A stretch of 64,000 nt of DNA from Siderastrea radians (lineage: Eukaryota > Cnidaria > Anthozoa > Scleractinia > Rhizangiidae): contig OZ024894.1 in NCBI GenBank assembly GCA_964017195.1, positions 34,098,184 to 34,162,183 of the forward strand. The letters are read 5' to 3'. This document shows positions 19,651-30,294 of this stretch, in pieces. The position numbers and the translations under genes are program-made. A model generated the notes under the pieces. The model ran no database searches. It had not been told where the DNA came from and worked only from the letters and a program-made list of their open reading frames with translations. Numbering within the stretch: position 1 is the first letter of the stretch; every line of letters starts with the position of its first letter.

Positions 19651-20833
19651 CTGTGGATTGAAATTGGATTTGCTCCAGTCAGGAAATAAAATAATTCAAC
19701 GACATATTTGCAGATCAAGCCTAAAATTTTGGTTTCTTTACTAGATCCTTTGACTCCCTAAGGTTCGCCTAATATCAAAAATACATGTTGATTTCCTTTT
19801 TTCTGCTTGAGAACCTGCAAAACAGCCACTATTATATGATGTGAAAGTAGTGGAGGAGGACAGGTGGGCGGGAGCTTAATGAGATGTGCGGGATGCGAGA
19901 AAACAAGGGGTTAAGAAGCGGGATTCCCGAGGTGGTGGGAAACAGGAGAAATACGATGTAGGGAAAACTTACAGCGTTGCACAATATTTTGCAATCGAAA
20001 AAACGGAAAGAGGCGGCAGCCAACAAAAATAGGGCGGGAACTGGGATTAGAGGTACGCCACAAAGTAAGTTGTTACAAAAACAGAACCACAAGAAAGCAC
20101 TCCTCAGTTGCTTTCATCTGAATGGTCACACTCCAGAATTTTATTGATAGCCATCGACAGGACTAAAAGGTAAACCACAATAAATAACAACTCAAGAAAG
20201 TACTGCTCAATAGCTTTGATTTGAATGGTCACACTTAATGATTTTATTCACAGACTCAGAACTTAGAACCACCTTGAACAGCACAATAAACAGCACCAGA
20301 GGAAAGAACTGCTCAGTAGCTTTCTTTTGAATCGTCAGCCTTGTAGTTTTCATTCACAGACTCAGAAGCTAGAGCTACCTTGTACCGCATAATAAACAGT
20401 ACCACAGGAAGGTACTGCTCAATAATTTTGATTTGAATGGTCACACTGTAGGATTTCAACCACAGACTCAATAGTTAGAGCCACCTTGAACAGAACAATA
20501 AACAGCACCACAGGTCCACCGCAGATTTGAATGGTCACACTTCAGGATTTGAACTCCAGACTAGAAAGTTGTAACCTTCTAGTGCAGCATAATAAATAGG
20601 ACAATGTAATTTGTACCGCAGGAAGTACTGCTCATTACATATGAACATGTGTACTTACAGTGCAGCATTTACGTACTAAATGATCGTATGGCGAACAAAA
20701 CACTGTACAATGTGTAACAATAACCATTTACTTAAGTTACAGTACCATAATTTCCGTGACATCCTTTGCAAGTTTGCATCATTCCCAGACCTTTCTAGTT
20801 GAAACATTTTGAGAGAAATCAACACATTCTTAC
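19651..20833. other. Intron between Ig exons E and D
   Basis: Contains the roughly 105-bp minisatellite (20095-20640). A hydrophobic minus-strand frame near 19832-20092 has no splice borders and looks like chance. Confidence 0.6.
20095..20640. repeat. About 105-bp minisatellite, five diverged copies
   Basis: The anchor TGAATGGTCACACT, or a variant, recurs at 20119, 20222, 20328, 20434 and 20528, with spacings of 103, 106, 106 and 94. Each unit also contains ACAGACTCAGAA, AGAACCACCTTGAACAG and AATAAACAGCACCAC. Copies differ at many positions, so the array is old. Confidence 0.8.
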
Positions 20834-21154
20834 CAAGTCGAACAAACCGTATGACCTGAGAGTCATTTCCCAAAGAATTGAATGCTTGACACCGGTAGAA
20901 TGCGTCTGCTTGGTCACTCTCAATTTTAACAATACTCTTATTTGTTGGCGTTGCTGAGGGTGTACTCAACAACCACGAAGGGACAGATTGCCACTTGCTA
21001 TCATCGGGGGAACAGTCAGAATCTTGACAGTCGGAGGTTTGGTATTGCCACTTGAATGTTGGCAGCGGGTTGGCCTTGTCCACAATGCAGTACACTTGGG
21101 ATTTCTTGCCTTCCTCGGCTAAATATTGATCGCTCTTACGTATTCTGGGTGGAA
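20834..21154 (-). CDS. Immunoglobulin-superfamily gene, Ig exon D
   Basis: A 321-bp exon with acceptor CATACGTGCAG before 21154 and donor CTTG|GTAAGA after 20834, phase 1-1. One Ig domain of 107 residues starts PPRIRKSDQYLAEEG. The first cysteine is in SQVYCIVDK, followed by PTFKWQYQ with the core tryptophan, and the F-strand is ADAFYRCQAFNSLG. Two further cysteines (DCQDSDC) sit in the C-C' region. The DxGxYxC motif is weakened to QADAFYRC. It should be extracellular. Confidence 0.78.
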
Positions 21155-22046
21155 CTGCACGTATGCAAGAGGGAGGGATTCCAAAAGTTAGTTAGGCTAA
21201 TCAGAAAGAAAAACTTGCTATAACTAACATGCAGGTGCACAACATCTACATGAGTTTAATGGGAAGGAACAATACAGTACGAGTAAAAGTCTATGTAATT
21301 CAAAAAGACTGGTGAAGCCAGGTGGCTCCTCAATGCAGATTGCTGGCACTTTGGCATTCTTTGTAGAGAATGAAGGGACTAAAAGCATTACTTTTCACCT
21401 GTTCCGAATGCTAGTCCATCATAGGGTTAACCTTGAGCATTTTTGCTAGCTTTTCCTATTGGTGTGTCAACACCCATTTATACACTTGTGTAGCGAGAGA
21501 TAGACTGAGAGCATGTGGAGGACGTAAGATTTCTTGATAACCATTGTAGCTGACAAACCTTAAGAGAAAACTTTCAAGACTTAAAAATTTAATAGATCTA
21601 CAAGCAAGTGCGGAGAATTAAGTGGCTCTAAGCAGAAATACCTGGAACAGTGCAAGTGACTTTCTAAGGCAAATAAAATATGGCATTCCGAAAAACTGTT
21701 GTTACTTTTCCTTTGCTTAATCTAAGAAACAGAGACATTTGCATCTTCATAAACTTATAAGTTTATTCGGTGCAAAACCCCAAGATTTTCAGTGATAAAA
21801 AACCAAAATTAATTACAACATTCACGCTCAAAGACTTCAAGTTGATGTGCTTTTATATGTAAGGTGTAAGTAATTGCATACACGTACCATCTGCATTACA
21901 CCTGACTACAGAGCATACATGTAACATTAAAATCAGTAAATGACAAAAAAATAAAATTGAACAACTACAATGTACATGTAAGACGAAAAGTCACTTAGGG
22001 CTAATTGCAACGCAAGCCTTAAATTTGTTTTCTAAACTCAACATAC
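21155..22046. other. Intron between Ig exons D and C
   Basis: AT-rich, no repeat or gene recognised. Confidence 0.55.
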
Positions 22047-22397
22047 CTTTTACGTTTAAGTCAAGAATTAATTCAGCAGGAGGCGGAATACCATTCGATG
22101 CAACACACTTGAACTTTGCTTGGTCTCTTGGATACAACGCACTTCGTATTTTAACAACACCAATCGTGTAAGAAGTGTGCACTGCAGAATCATCACCTTC
22201 CGCGTAAACCTCATAATCAATGTTCGCACAGCTCTGTGGATTTTTGGTGCAGTTTGTAGTTTTCAGGTGCTTGTCACTTCTGTACCAAGCTATCTTCGGT
22301 TTAGGAGCGCCTTTTGCTATGCATCTGAAAATCTTATCTGTTCCCTCTACTACATCTGTTTTTCCCCTGAAGGGTTCGAATGTTGGTGCTGTAGGAG
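22047..22397 (-). CDS. Immunoglobulin-superfamily gene, Ig exon C
   Basis: A 351-bp exon. The acceptor TTAATAG lies before 22397 (a second AG nine bases later is possible), and the donor AAAG|GTATGT follows 22047, phase 1-1. It encodes one Ig domain of about 117 residues: TDKIFRCIAKGAPKPKIAWY gives the first cysteine and core tryptophan, and DQAKFKCVASNGIPPPAE gives the second cysteine. The F-strand lacks the DSGxY signature (YPRDQAKFKC). The longer C'-D region includes CTKNPQSC, a possible extra disulfide. Confidence 0.75.
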
Positions 22398-22585
22398 CTA
22401 TTAACGAAACAAAGTAACAATAGTCATGATCAGCTCATCACAGGGATACCTCAGCATTTTGTAAGGTTCTAGAGGTCAGCACACATGACAGAGAGACAAC
22501 CCAAGGAATAATTATTCTTGCCAGAAACTGACTTGTTGGGACTTGCGTTTAATTTGTCTCTACGAATTGTCTAACATATTAATAA

Positions 22586-22633
<48 letters not shown>

Positions 22634-22673
22634 CAGCAGTAGTAGCAGTAGTAGCAGCAGTAGTAACAGTAGC

Positions 22674-22737
<64 letters not shown>

Positions 22738-22931
22738 CTAGTAGTAGTAGTGGTAGTGGTAGTGGTAGTGGTAGTGGTAGTGGTAGTGATAGTGGTAGTG
22801 GTAGTGGTAGTGGTATAGTGGTAGTGGTAGTGGTAGTGGTAGTGGTAGTGGTAGTGGTATTAGTAGTAGTAGTAGTAGTAGTGGTAGTGGTAGTGGTAGT
22901 GGTAGTGGTAATGGTAGTGGTAGTGGTAGTG

Positions 22932-22995
<64 letters not shown>

Positions 22996-23624
22996 CAGCA
23001 ACTATAGAGAATGAAACTCTCTTTAAAGTTTCGGGTATCTGGAAAGAGTTTGAGGGATAATTTCAAGTACTTGTGGTTACCTTTTATGACGAAGTAGAAT
23101 TGGGCCAGTTTAATTGCATGGCATACACACGAAACAGACTAATCAGTGTTCGCAGTAGTTATCATTCAAGGAATGTCTTTTTGATATTCCCACCTTATAT
23201 GTAGGTTGGTGAAGATTGTACGCATGTCAAATTTTGTTCCTTTTTCTTAACAGGGCCAGAACTAAGTAGTGAATAGTATAGTTCCTATAGATAAATTGTG
23301 AGTTTAGAGCCTAGATGTACATTTAGCATTTCGCTCCCATTATCCATTGATACTGCTAGACGTAGAGCGTAAGCACGGCCATGAATTTTATCCCTTGTCA
23401 TTTTAGTATTCTGAGCAAGCAATCATAAGCTCTGAAGAATTTTGGAATTATTTCAGTTGCCCCAGACCTGATGGTTTCTCTTTTCCAGACTTTGAACTAG
23501 CTGAGCATGACGGTGTATAAATTTTTAGAAATGGCTGTCATTTGATAAAAACACTGTACAATTATTTGATGCGAGGACTCCCTGTGGTAGTGATTATTTG
23601 TAATGCAAAAGCAAACAAACTTAC
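22398..23624. other. Intron between Ig exons C and B
   Basis: Carries the large GTA-type microsatellite at 22588-22996. Otherwise nothing recognised. Confidence 0.6.
22588..22996. repeat. About 410-bp (GTA)n/(GTAGTG)n microsatellite
   Basis: Nearly pure trinucleotide array. GTA blocks flank a GTGGTA hexanucleotide centre, with a few interruptions (GCA, ACA). Both strands are open in several frames, giving spurious poly-Val or poly-Leu reading frames. It lies within an intron of the Ig gene. Confidence 0.95.
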
Positions 23625-23933
23625 AATCAACTCGTATTCTTGTCTTCTTATAATCTGATTTTCCACGGACCGACACTATACATTTGTAAACACCACTATC
23701 TGCCAACGTAGCATTTGTAATCTTGAGGACAGCCTGTACTCTGTTTGTGGATGCGTCTTTATTGATATTCACCCAGCTGCTTGGGACATCAACGTCTCCT
23801 GAGTCAGTTTCCTTTTTCCACAGTAGCGTGGGGACTGTAGCACCCTCAGCTTCACAAGTGACATTTCCATCCTGTCCTCGTATCACAATAATGGCTCTAT
23901 TTGGTATCAATACAAAGTGCTTTGGCAATTCAA
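23625..23933 (-). CDS. Immunoglobulin-superfamily gene, Ig exon B
   Basis: A 309-bp exon with acceptor CTTTCTTTGCAG before 23933 and donor GATT|GTAAGT after 23625, phase 1-1. One clear I-set-like Ig domain: DGNVTCEAEGATVPTLLWKK contains the first cysteine and core tryptophan, and LADSGVYKCIVSVRG carries the complete DSGxYxC motif. The exon starts ELPKHFVLIP and ends TRIRVD. There is an N-x-T glycosylation site in ITNAT. Confidence 0.82.
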
Positions 23934-24865
23934 CTGCAAAGAAAGTTTAAGAATATTGCTTCATTTGCCTGATCAATCTGTAGTAAACGTGACCCCAGCA
24001 AGATACATTTCTGGTTGGCCTTTCCTGACAACTCACTGCAGTGGTGTAAAATGTGAAGCAACTTAGGGCTTCCTGCAAAAATATCGTAACTGAAGAGCCG
24101 AGTCAAAGATGTATATTTTGCTAATGACTGTGCAATTCCTGGCATGGAAGTGACACAGAACGGAATGACGTGTGCATTGCAGTCCAAGGCAGGAGACATC
24201 GAAAGAAACTGTGGAGGCTTTTATGTGCCTGCCTCAGCTGGCATGAATCAGGTGGCAGCTGAAGCAGCAGATTTCTTTGTTAAAGCCTGAACGTTTTGAT
24301 GAATTTGCCATAGTTGTGGCCACAACTCCTTATATGCAATTAAGGCACAAATAAACCTTTTTTGTTCAAATTGCTAGGGAAAGTGAACCATGGATTATCA
24401 CCAAAAAAAATTCAGTCCTGTTACATATCTGAATATAAGTCAACATGCCAAACATTTTAAGCAAAAACAATTTTTGGTTCCTAATAACAGTAATGATATT
24501 AGGAGTCTTTCGTAAAATTTTCTTGTCAAACACACATAAAGCAATTTTATGTAAAGAATCATTACTACGGTGTACGTGAACAAAACGGCAGTTTTCATTT
24601 TGTTCTGTTTTATGTACGCTGTAAAAAACATCATGAGACTTGGAACAGTCACCTTTTTTTCGGTAATGTATCTAGATAGGTCTTTTTTTTAACTGGCGGA
24701 GAAAACCATCTGTGCATGAAATAGGGTACTTCTCAAGACATTTCAAACCCTCTATGTAAAACTAATTTCACTCAAAATGTTTACCATTCTAATCAGACGG
24801 CAATTGAATAACTTAACTATTATTACCAAAGTTCTGATAATCAATGTACACTCATATCAACGTAC
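23934..24865. other. Intron between Ig exons B and A
   Basis: No gene or clear repeat. Several minus-strand frames are short and lack splice borders. Confidence 0.5.
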
Positions 24866-24946
24866 CTCGATCTATCAGCAAAAACACCTGACTAGACTCA
24901 ATAGTTTGGCCTGATTTATCTCTTGCCTTGCACTTATAGTTCCCAC
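24866..24946 (-). pseudogene. Ig exon A, 3' part (split by MULE insertion)
   Basis: The 81 bp left of the insertion carry the last part of an Ig domain, GGNYKCKARDKSGQTIES, which includes the second cysteine. They end at donor CGAG|GTACGT in phase 1. The 5' part of the same exon is at 31942-32160, nearly 7 kb away. The pieces total 300 bp when one target copy is counted once, exactly 100 codons with phase 1-1 borders. The uninterrupted exon therefore had the usual Ig layout with DGGNYKC as F-strand motif. In this allele the coding sequence is interrupted unless the transposon is spliced out. Confidence 0.85.
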
Positions 24947-24955
24947 CATCCTGCC
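24947..24955. repeat. MULE target-site duplication, left copy
   Basis: CATCCTGCC, identical to 31942-31950. Because the bases at the border overlap, an 11-bp reading (CCATCCTGCCG with ends starting GCATG) is also possible. Nine bases is the usual length for Mutator-like elements. Confidence 0.85.
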
Positions 24956-25135
24956 GGCATGTACTAAAACCCGAAACAACGAAACGAAACCACCGAAACG
25001 AAACCGCCGAAACCACCGAAACCACCGAAACGACCGAAACGAAACAGCCGAAACCACCGAAACGAGCGAAACCACCGAAACGAAACGGCCGAAACCACCG
25101 AAACGAAACGGCGGAAACCACGGAAACCACCACCG
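24956..25135. repeat. MULE left TIR (GAAAC-repeat array)
   Basis: After GGCATGTACTAAAACCC the arm is an array of GAAAC, CCGAAAC and CCACCGAAAC words up to about 25135. It pairs with the right arm at 31762-31941. The first 45 bases look identical; after that the arms differ by occasional substitutions and unit-length changes. Confidence 0.85.
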
Positions 25136-26564
25136 AAATGACAGTCTTCTCCGCAGCTCGAGCATTGGGTAACATTCCAAAAAAAACGGTTCCTAGTTCT
25201 TCTGTAGCCAAATATACCCTGGGTACCAGAAGTTACTTACTTTGCCTTCCCCTCCCCCCCCCCCAATGACAACAGATAAAAATACCTCTCAGGGCACCCA
25301 TGGTAGTATCGGCTCCCCGATATTTTCAGTCTTGCCATGTATCCTACTACTAATAGGCAGACTAACAATCACTAACAGGGAACCTGCAGCTGATTTCCTG
25401 TCCCTACTGCGCAGTCTCGGGGTTTGTTTTCCTTTTGTGTTTTGAATTTGTTACGTTACGCTTGGGTAATAGCGTACATGAAGTGATATAGTCCGCCATT
25501 ACGTTTCGTTCAGGGATGCTGGACAAGCTGAAGACACGTCGGATTGGAATGTTGGATTGGAATATCTGTCCCCAATAATGAAGAAAAAGGTAAGTTTCTC
25601 TCGGAATGTTATTTTTGCTAGTAAACATCCCTTCGTGTGAGACTCACATACGCATTGGAGGCGGACATCGCGCAGTACGGACTGGCAATCATCAAATAGG
25701 TAGTATGGGTTGATGTGGGCGTTCAATATTTCCTAGTGTATAAGTTATACTTTATTAGGGTATTCCCCCCCCCCCCAGGAATTAGGATTTGCAATACCAA
25801 ATTCAAAGTCAACAATCTTTTAATAAATACATTTTTTTCTGTTGTTTGTAAACGGAACGTTTCATCACCGGCACCGTCCAACACGTACTATCACATTATA
25901 ATTGCTTCTAGGAAAGAGATACAATTGTTTACCAACAATGTGTCTTAGTATCGGCGATGACTTGTTTATTACACATGAAAGTTATAGCACATTCAAAGAG
26001 TCAAGTTATCCTTGTTGTCGTTTACCAAGCGTATCAATCAATCACGTTCATGGCGAAATGTGAACAAATAATAAAGTTGAAACAGTGAAGACAAATATCA
26101 TTCTAAACGTCTTCATTTCCCTACAACTACAACATTAGAAGTGACGAATTGGTAATTGGCAAGACTCGCTAAGACGTATAGGCTTTTACTACCAAAAACC
26201 TGCTGCTCGTTATTAGAAGCTGAGAATTGTCAGTACACAAAATGGTTTCACCAAACGAGCAAAAATACCTCAACAAACTGCTGTGGAGCAGCATAAAATT
26301 TCTTTTGTACAAATGATTTACTATAACAGGTGATTTACTAAAACAAAAAAGAAAAGAACTTAAAAACGAGATCTTGGGTGAGGGGCTAATGAAATGTCTG
26401 ACGAGTCTGCGAATTCTAACTTTTCTTACATCAAACCCAATTAAAAAATAACCTTATATCAAACCCAATTAAAAAAAATTGAACGGCTAACGTGTTTACT
26501 TGATTCGACTGACTTGTATTATCACATATGATCACTTAAACTTTAAGACTGAGTTTGTGAAAGT
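25136..26564. other. MULE 3' non-coding region
   Basis: About 1.4 kb between the transposase stop codon and the left TIR. It contains C-runs at about 25242-25265 and 25766-25780 and short unrelated frames. I found no second gene of the mudrB type. Confidence 0.5.
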
Positions 26565-29519
26565 TTAAACCATAAATTCAAACTCATTCTCGAGCAGCTT
26601 CCAGTGTACTGCAGTAAGTTTTGGCTTTATTTCAGGAGGGATTCTTAGCGCTGACGGAAGAAAGTCTTGGTGCTTTCTTTTAACACAGCTTGGCTTCAGG
26701 TGGTAGTGGCAGTTTTGTCGTTCCAGGGAGACCTTGAGACCTCCATCTGGCTTCTTGAAAGACCGGTATTCTCTGTTTACCACACAAAAGTCGTGCGGAG
26801 GTGGCGGGACATGCGGAGGTACTCGTATCGCCTGGCCACAGCCGTAACACATTCTGACTTGGGTACCCTCCAGAGCCTTTAAGGAGAAATAGTCGTCATT
26901 AGTGGTTGACGACCCTGATCCCGACAATTGTAGTAGTGCAGAAGCTGCCATGGAGCTGGAATCGTCAACCGGAAGGCGGTTTGATGTTGTAGCTGGACAG
27001 GAGGACTGGATTTCCATTAGTGGTCCTCTGTCGTTGTTAGCTCTGCCTTTCCTTTTTGTCACCCCTTTCTTTCCAGCAGATCTTGGCAAATCATTACTCA
27101 CAAGGTGATATGGGTCAGGCTCATTTCTCTTCTTTCCCACTTTTGCCAAAAACTCTGGAAGGCATAGTTCTTGTTCTGCAACTGCCAATGAGTGGGCGCA
27201 GATCATAGCTGACTTGAACTTTTGACACGAACATTTTAGACCCCCTCCTGGATTGACGCTAACTTGGCAGGGTGGTGCACATTCACCATCATAGACGAGC
27301 CGTTGTGTTCCGCTTTTGTCCCAGGGCACTGACAACACTCCTTCTTTTTCTTCCAAGATCTTCGATGCAGAACACCACATTTGCTGGAGGTTGCTGCCGG
27401 ACAACGTCGTGATTCTACAGTCCTGATAGGGTACGGAAAGGGTGGTGTGATTTGCACTTCCCACTGACTCGGAGCCTTTGTCAACTGACTTTGCAATCTT
27501 GTCGAGTGGGCTGTTTAAGCAGCGCTTGATGTGTGCATCGCGTTGGGCTGAATTCATCCCCATCCATTTGTCAGCTTCAATTTCTAGGTGCTTGAAATCA
27601 GAACTCAATCGTAGCTCTCCCATCTCGTGTACTGCCTTTACCAACTCTTGCTCTTGGCTTTGGACAGCAGATTCCAAAGAGATACAGAAATCTGCCCATT
27701 CTTTCTTTCTGCCGGCATTATTCTTGACCATGCTGTTACAACATTCTGGCGTGTTTTGAGTATAGAATTCCGGAGGGCAACCAAGACCTGCTTTTTCACG
27801 GACAGGAGCGATCACGTTGTCTTTCATGACCATTGCAATGTGGCGTTTGAACCACGAGTGGAACTGGGGCTCACCAGAATGCTGGGTGGCTTCTAACACA
27901 CGCCACTCTGTTTCCAAAGCGTCAAGCATCTCGTCAAATTCTTCGGCTGAAGTGGCATCTACGAGTGCTTTTGTTTTTGAATCGCCCTTGCGCCTTCCGA
28001 ATACTGTATTCAGAATGTTTTGCCGAGCATCGCTTTTAAAGGATAGCTTGCACAACTTGCCCTCAATATTCTCTGACAGGTGAATCTTGCATCTAAGATG
28101 GACTGCATCTGGGAGTTCGCACACAAACGCATTAGCCAAGTTAATTTCACCGTCCGTTCCGAACGCTGTCAAGGCTTCAAAGCTCTTGCAGTGGGTCTTG
28201 AGATTACTTGCCAAATAATGGTAGTCTTCAAATTCTTTCGTCATATGGATAATCGACGGCCCAATGATGACTGGATGTTTTCCAGATTGTTTATTGACAA
28301 ACATCTGGTGCTGAAAAGAGGTAAGCGTAACGAAAAAGTTACCACAATTGAAGGTGGCATCAACACCGAGTACTGAACCATACTTTTGGGATGCACACAT
28401 ACGAGAAAGCTGGGTGAGCTGAAAGTCTGTTGCTTGAAATGATCGGGGTCGAGTACGGCTCTTTGATGTCGACCGCTGAAATGCAAAATCTCTAACAAAT
28501 GTTCCCTTGTTCAAGAGTTCCAATACGTCGTAGAATTCATGACGCTGTGATTGCTTACCCTGGTCCTGCGACTGGTGCGTTTTCTTTGTAATCTGTTGTT
28601 TGAGGTTGTATGCCTGTTTACGATTTCTAGGCACATCAGCCACTGCTTCAATACCAGAGCTTCCTCCACCCTCTTCAAAGCATTCTTCTACGGCCTTTCG
28701 ACAAGTCTCAGTGGAGCATTTTTTCTTTAGCTTGTGAAGAACCGGACGCGATGTGCGCATGTAAGGCGAAGCATTTTTATCTTTTGCATTCCCATGCTTT
28801 GCTAGCTTCACGGGTACTTCGATGCCTCCTTCGAAATAGTATTGGACAACTGCCAACGGCATTACTTTACCTTCACAATCTCGCAATGTTGCAATCATCT
28901 TTCTAAACTCTGGGGTGTGAGCGTGGCGAAAATAGTTACGACACAAGGTGTAGATGTTGTTGTCCAAGTGCTGGATGTCTCCTAGCTCACCTTGATACTC
29001 CTCGGCTGTCAACATACCAGTGTCATCTTCAACTTCAATGCAGTATTTTCGTCTTGGTTTGCTGTGGCCAGTCCAGCTACCATTATCATCTCCATAGCTG
29101 ACAATGTCTGCTTCCAAAGACGTAGTGTCAACAACAAATGCCGCATGATGTCGAACTCCCCGTGGCACACGTTTGCAGACTTTTTCATCGGGCGTATCTT
29201 CTCCCACAATAATGCCAAGCAGGCGCTCTGCAGTAAAGCCTTTCACAGCCCTTTCCAACATCGGCTGGGAACTAGGATCATCATTTTCCTTTTCATCTTT
29301 TTGGCAAGACGACCTCCCCACTGTATCACTAGTTATCATACGTTCTTCATACGCTTCTGTTTTGACGGCATCATCAACTTTACTTACTCTCTTGTGCTGT
29401 CCAATAACACTTGCTTTGTCGGTATCATCTAATTCACTCAATCCACCAGTATCATCAGCGCCTGTTAAGCTGTCATTATCTGAGCTGGAGTCCACATATA
29501 CTGGTTCTGCTTTACTCCC
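26565..29519 (-). CDS. MULE transposase, main exon (DDE + SWIM zinc finger)
   Basis: One uninterrupted frame of about 984 codons begins right after acceptor CTTGTAG at 29520-29521; the codon often taken as start (29493-29495) is GTG, so the real ATG is in an upstream exon. Numbered from that GTG: residues 1-110 are acidic and disordered. D379 (LGVDATFN), D448 (AFGTDGE) and E584 (TPECCNS) fit the DDE triad. CKIH at 469-472 is the MULE CxxH signature between D2 and E. A SWIM finger C-x-C-x8-C-x-H spans 755-768, and further cysteines at 883, 886, 904, 929 and 937 suggest another zinc-binding region. The enzyme should bind the TIRs and cut and paste the element in the nucleus. Intactness suggests recent activity or domestication; the matching TIRs favour the former. 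Confidence 0.9.
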   Translation of the reverse strand, partial: GSKAEPVYVDSSSDNDSLTGADDTGGLSELDDTDKASVIGQHKRVSKVDDAVKTEAYEERMITSDTVGRSSCQKDEKENDDPSSQPMLERAVKGFTAERLLGIIVGEDTPDEKVCKRVPRGVRHHAAFVVDTTSLEADIVSYGDDNGSWTGHSKPRRKYCIEVEDDTGMLTAEEYQGELGDIQHLDNNIYTLCRNYFRHAHTPEFRKMIATLRDCEGKVMPLAVVQYYFEGGIEVPVKLAKHGNAKDKNASPYMRTSRPVLHKLKKKCSTETCRKAVEECFEEGGGSSGIEAVADVPRNRKQAYNLKQQITKKTHQSQDQGKQSQRHEFYDVLELLNKGTFVRDFAFQRSTSKSRTRPRSFQATDFQLTQLSRMCASQKYGSVLGVDATFNCGNFFVTLTSFQHQMFVNKQSGKHPVIIGPSIIHMTKEFEDYHYLASNLKTHCKSFEALTAFGTDGEINLANAFVCELPDAVHLRCKIHLSENIEGKLCKLSFKSDARQNILNTVFGRRKGDSKTKALVDATSAEEFDEMLDALETEWRVLEATQHSGEPQFHSWFKRHIAMVMKDNVIAPVREKAGLGCPPEFYTQNTPECCNSMVKNNAGRKKEWADFCISLESAVQSQEQELVKAVHEMGELRLSSDFKHLEIEADKWMGMNSAQRDAHIKRCLNSPLDKIAKSVDKGSESVGSANHTTLSVPYQDCRITTLSGSNLQQMWCSASKILEEKEGVLSVPWDKSGTQRLVYDGECAPPCQVSVNPGGGLKCSCQKFKSAMICAHSLAVAEQELCLPEFLAKVGKKRNEPDPYHLVSNDLPRSAGKKGVTKRKGRANNDRGPLMEIQSSCPATTSNRLPVDDSSSMAASALLQLSGSGSSTTNDDYFSLKALEGTQVRMCYGCGQAIRVPPHVPPPPHDFCVVNREYRSFKKPDGGLKVSLERQNCHYHLKPSCVKRKHQDFLPSALRIPPEIKPKLTAVHWKLLENEFEFMV

Positions 29520-29742
29520 CTACAAGAGTGAGCCATATTTATAATTAGAATTAAACTTTCTTTGGAGAAAAACTGAAGATTGGCTGAATAACGTATTGGT
29601 TACACTGTACTTTTCTATCTGCCAATTGCCAACTTACTATCCATTTAGGTGTTGTTTGGGCAAAGAGAAGGGAGCGTTAAGTAATAACATTGTTATGATG
29701 TCACTAATCTATTTTATAACAAAACTAGTTAAGAGTACTTAC

Positions 29743-29806
29743 ACCTGGTGTTCCTCCAAAGTGTGAATTTTCTAACTTAGGAAATTTCGCGTCAACACCT
29801 TGAACA
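29743..29806 (-). CDS. MULE transposase, upstream exon
   Basis: This 64-bp exon has a strong acceptor (TTTTGTTTTGCAG) and donor (GGT|GTAAGT). It reads one carried base and then 21 open codons (VQGVDAKFPKLENSHFGGTP, then G). It ends in phase 0, which joins in frame to GSKAEPVYV of the main exon at 29519. The frame needs two bases from a preceding exon. Confidence 0.75.
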
Positions 29807-30294
29807 CTGCAAAACAAAATCCTTATTTTCAGAGATCATTTATTTTAAAGGGGAATGGGGGAGGGGAGGGGCTGGTAGACTATGATTGATAATTCCTGTG
29901 ATATAGGCAGGAATTTAGTTTAGCTTGGGTCATTTTTCGTGTAGTTTGCTTTCAGATCATAATAGTTTTAATTCTTATATTTGTTAATAGACTACCATGG
30001 ATAAATAAAGTCATCCATCTATCTATCTAACCCCTTCTTCATCAGAACTGTTTACCTGGCCCCTTTTGCATCACTTGTCCAGTCATAACAATTAAGCCCA
30101 AAAAATAGCTGACATTTTATCTATTAACCAAGTTGACTATATTTGCAACCATTAGTTAATGGTGTTTGGTATCTAACAAGATTGGGAGGGGGGGGGGGGG
30201 GTATGATTTCTTTGAAAAAATTAGATAAGATAAGATAAGATAAACTTTCAGAACCTCAGGAATGCTATTTCAAGCATTCCTGCAGAATTTTTCT

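Noticed and set aside
19832..20092. Hydrophobic minus-strand frame as a transmembrane exon of the Ig gene
   Set aside because: It lies between two Ig exons, has no suitable splice borders and is full of low-complexity residues.
22543..23066. Long poly-Val, poly-Leu and Tyr/His frames on both strands
   Set aside because: Product of the GTA-type microsatellite having no stop codons in several frames.
24852..25211. Minus-strand frames rich in FRWFRRFRFGGF-like repeats, and the plus-strand equivalents at 31718-32095
   Set aside because: These are the MULE TIR arrays read as protein. The true coding parts are only the split Ig exon on either side.
26667..29544. Many plus-strand and alternative-frame ORFs across the MULE transposase
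   Set aside because: Shadow frames of one long coding exon. None has a recognisable domain.
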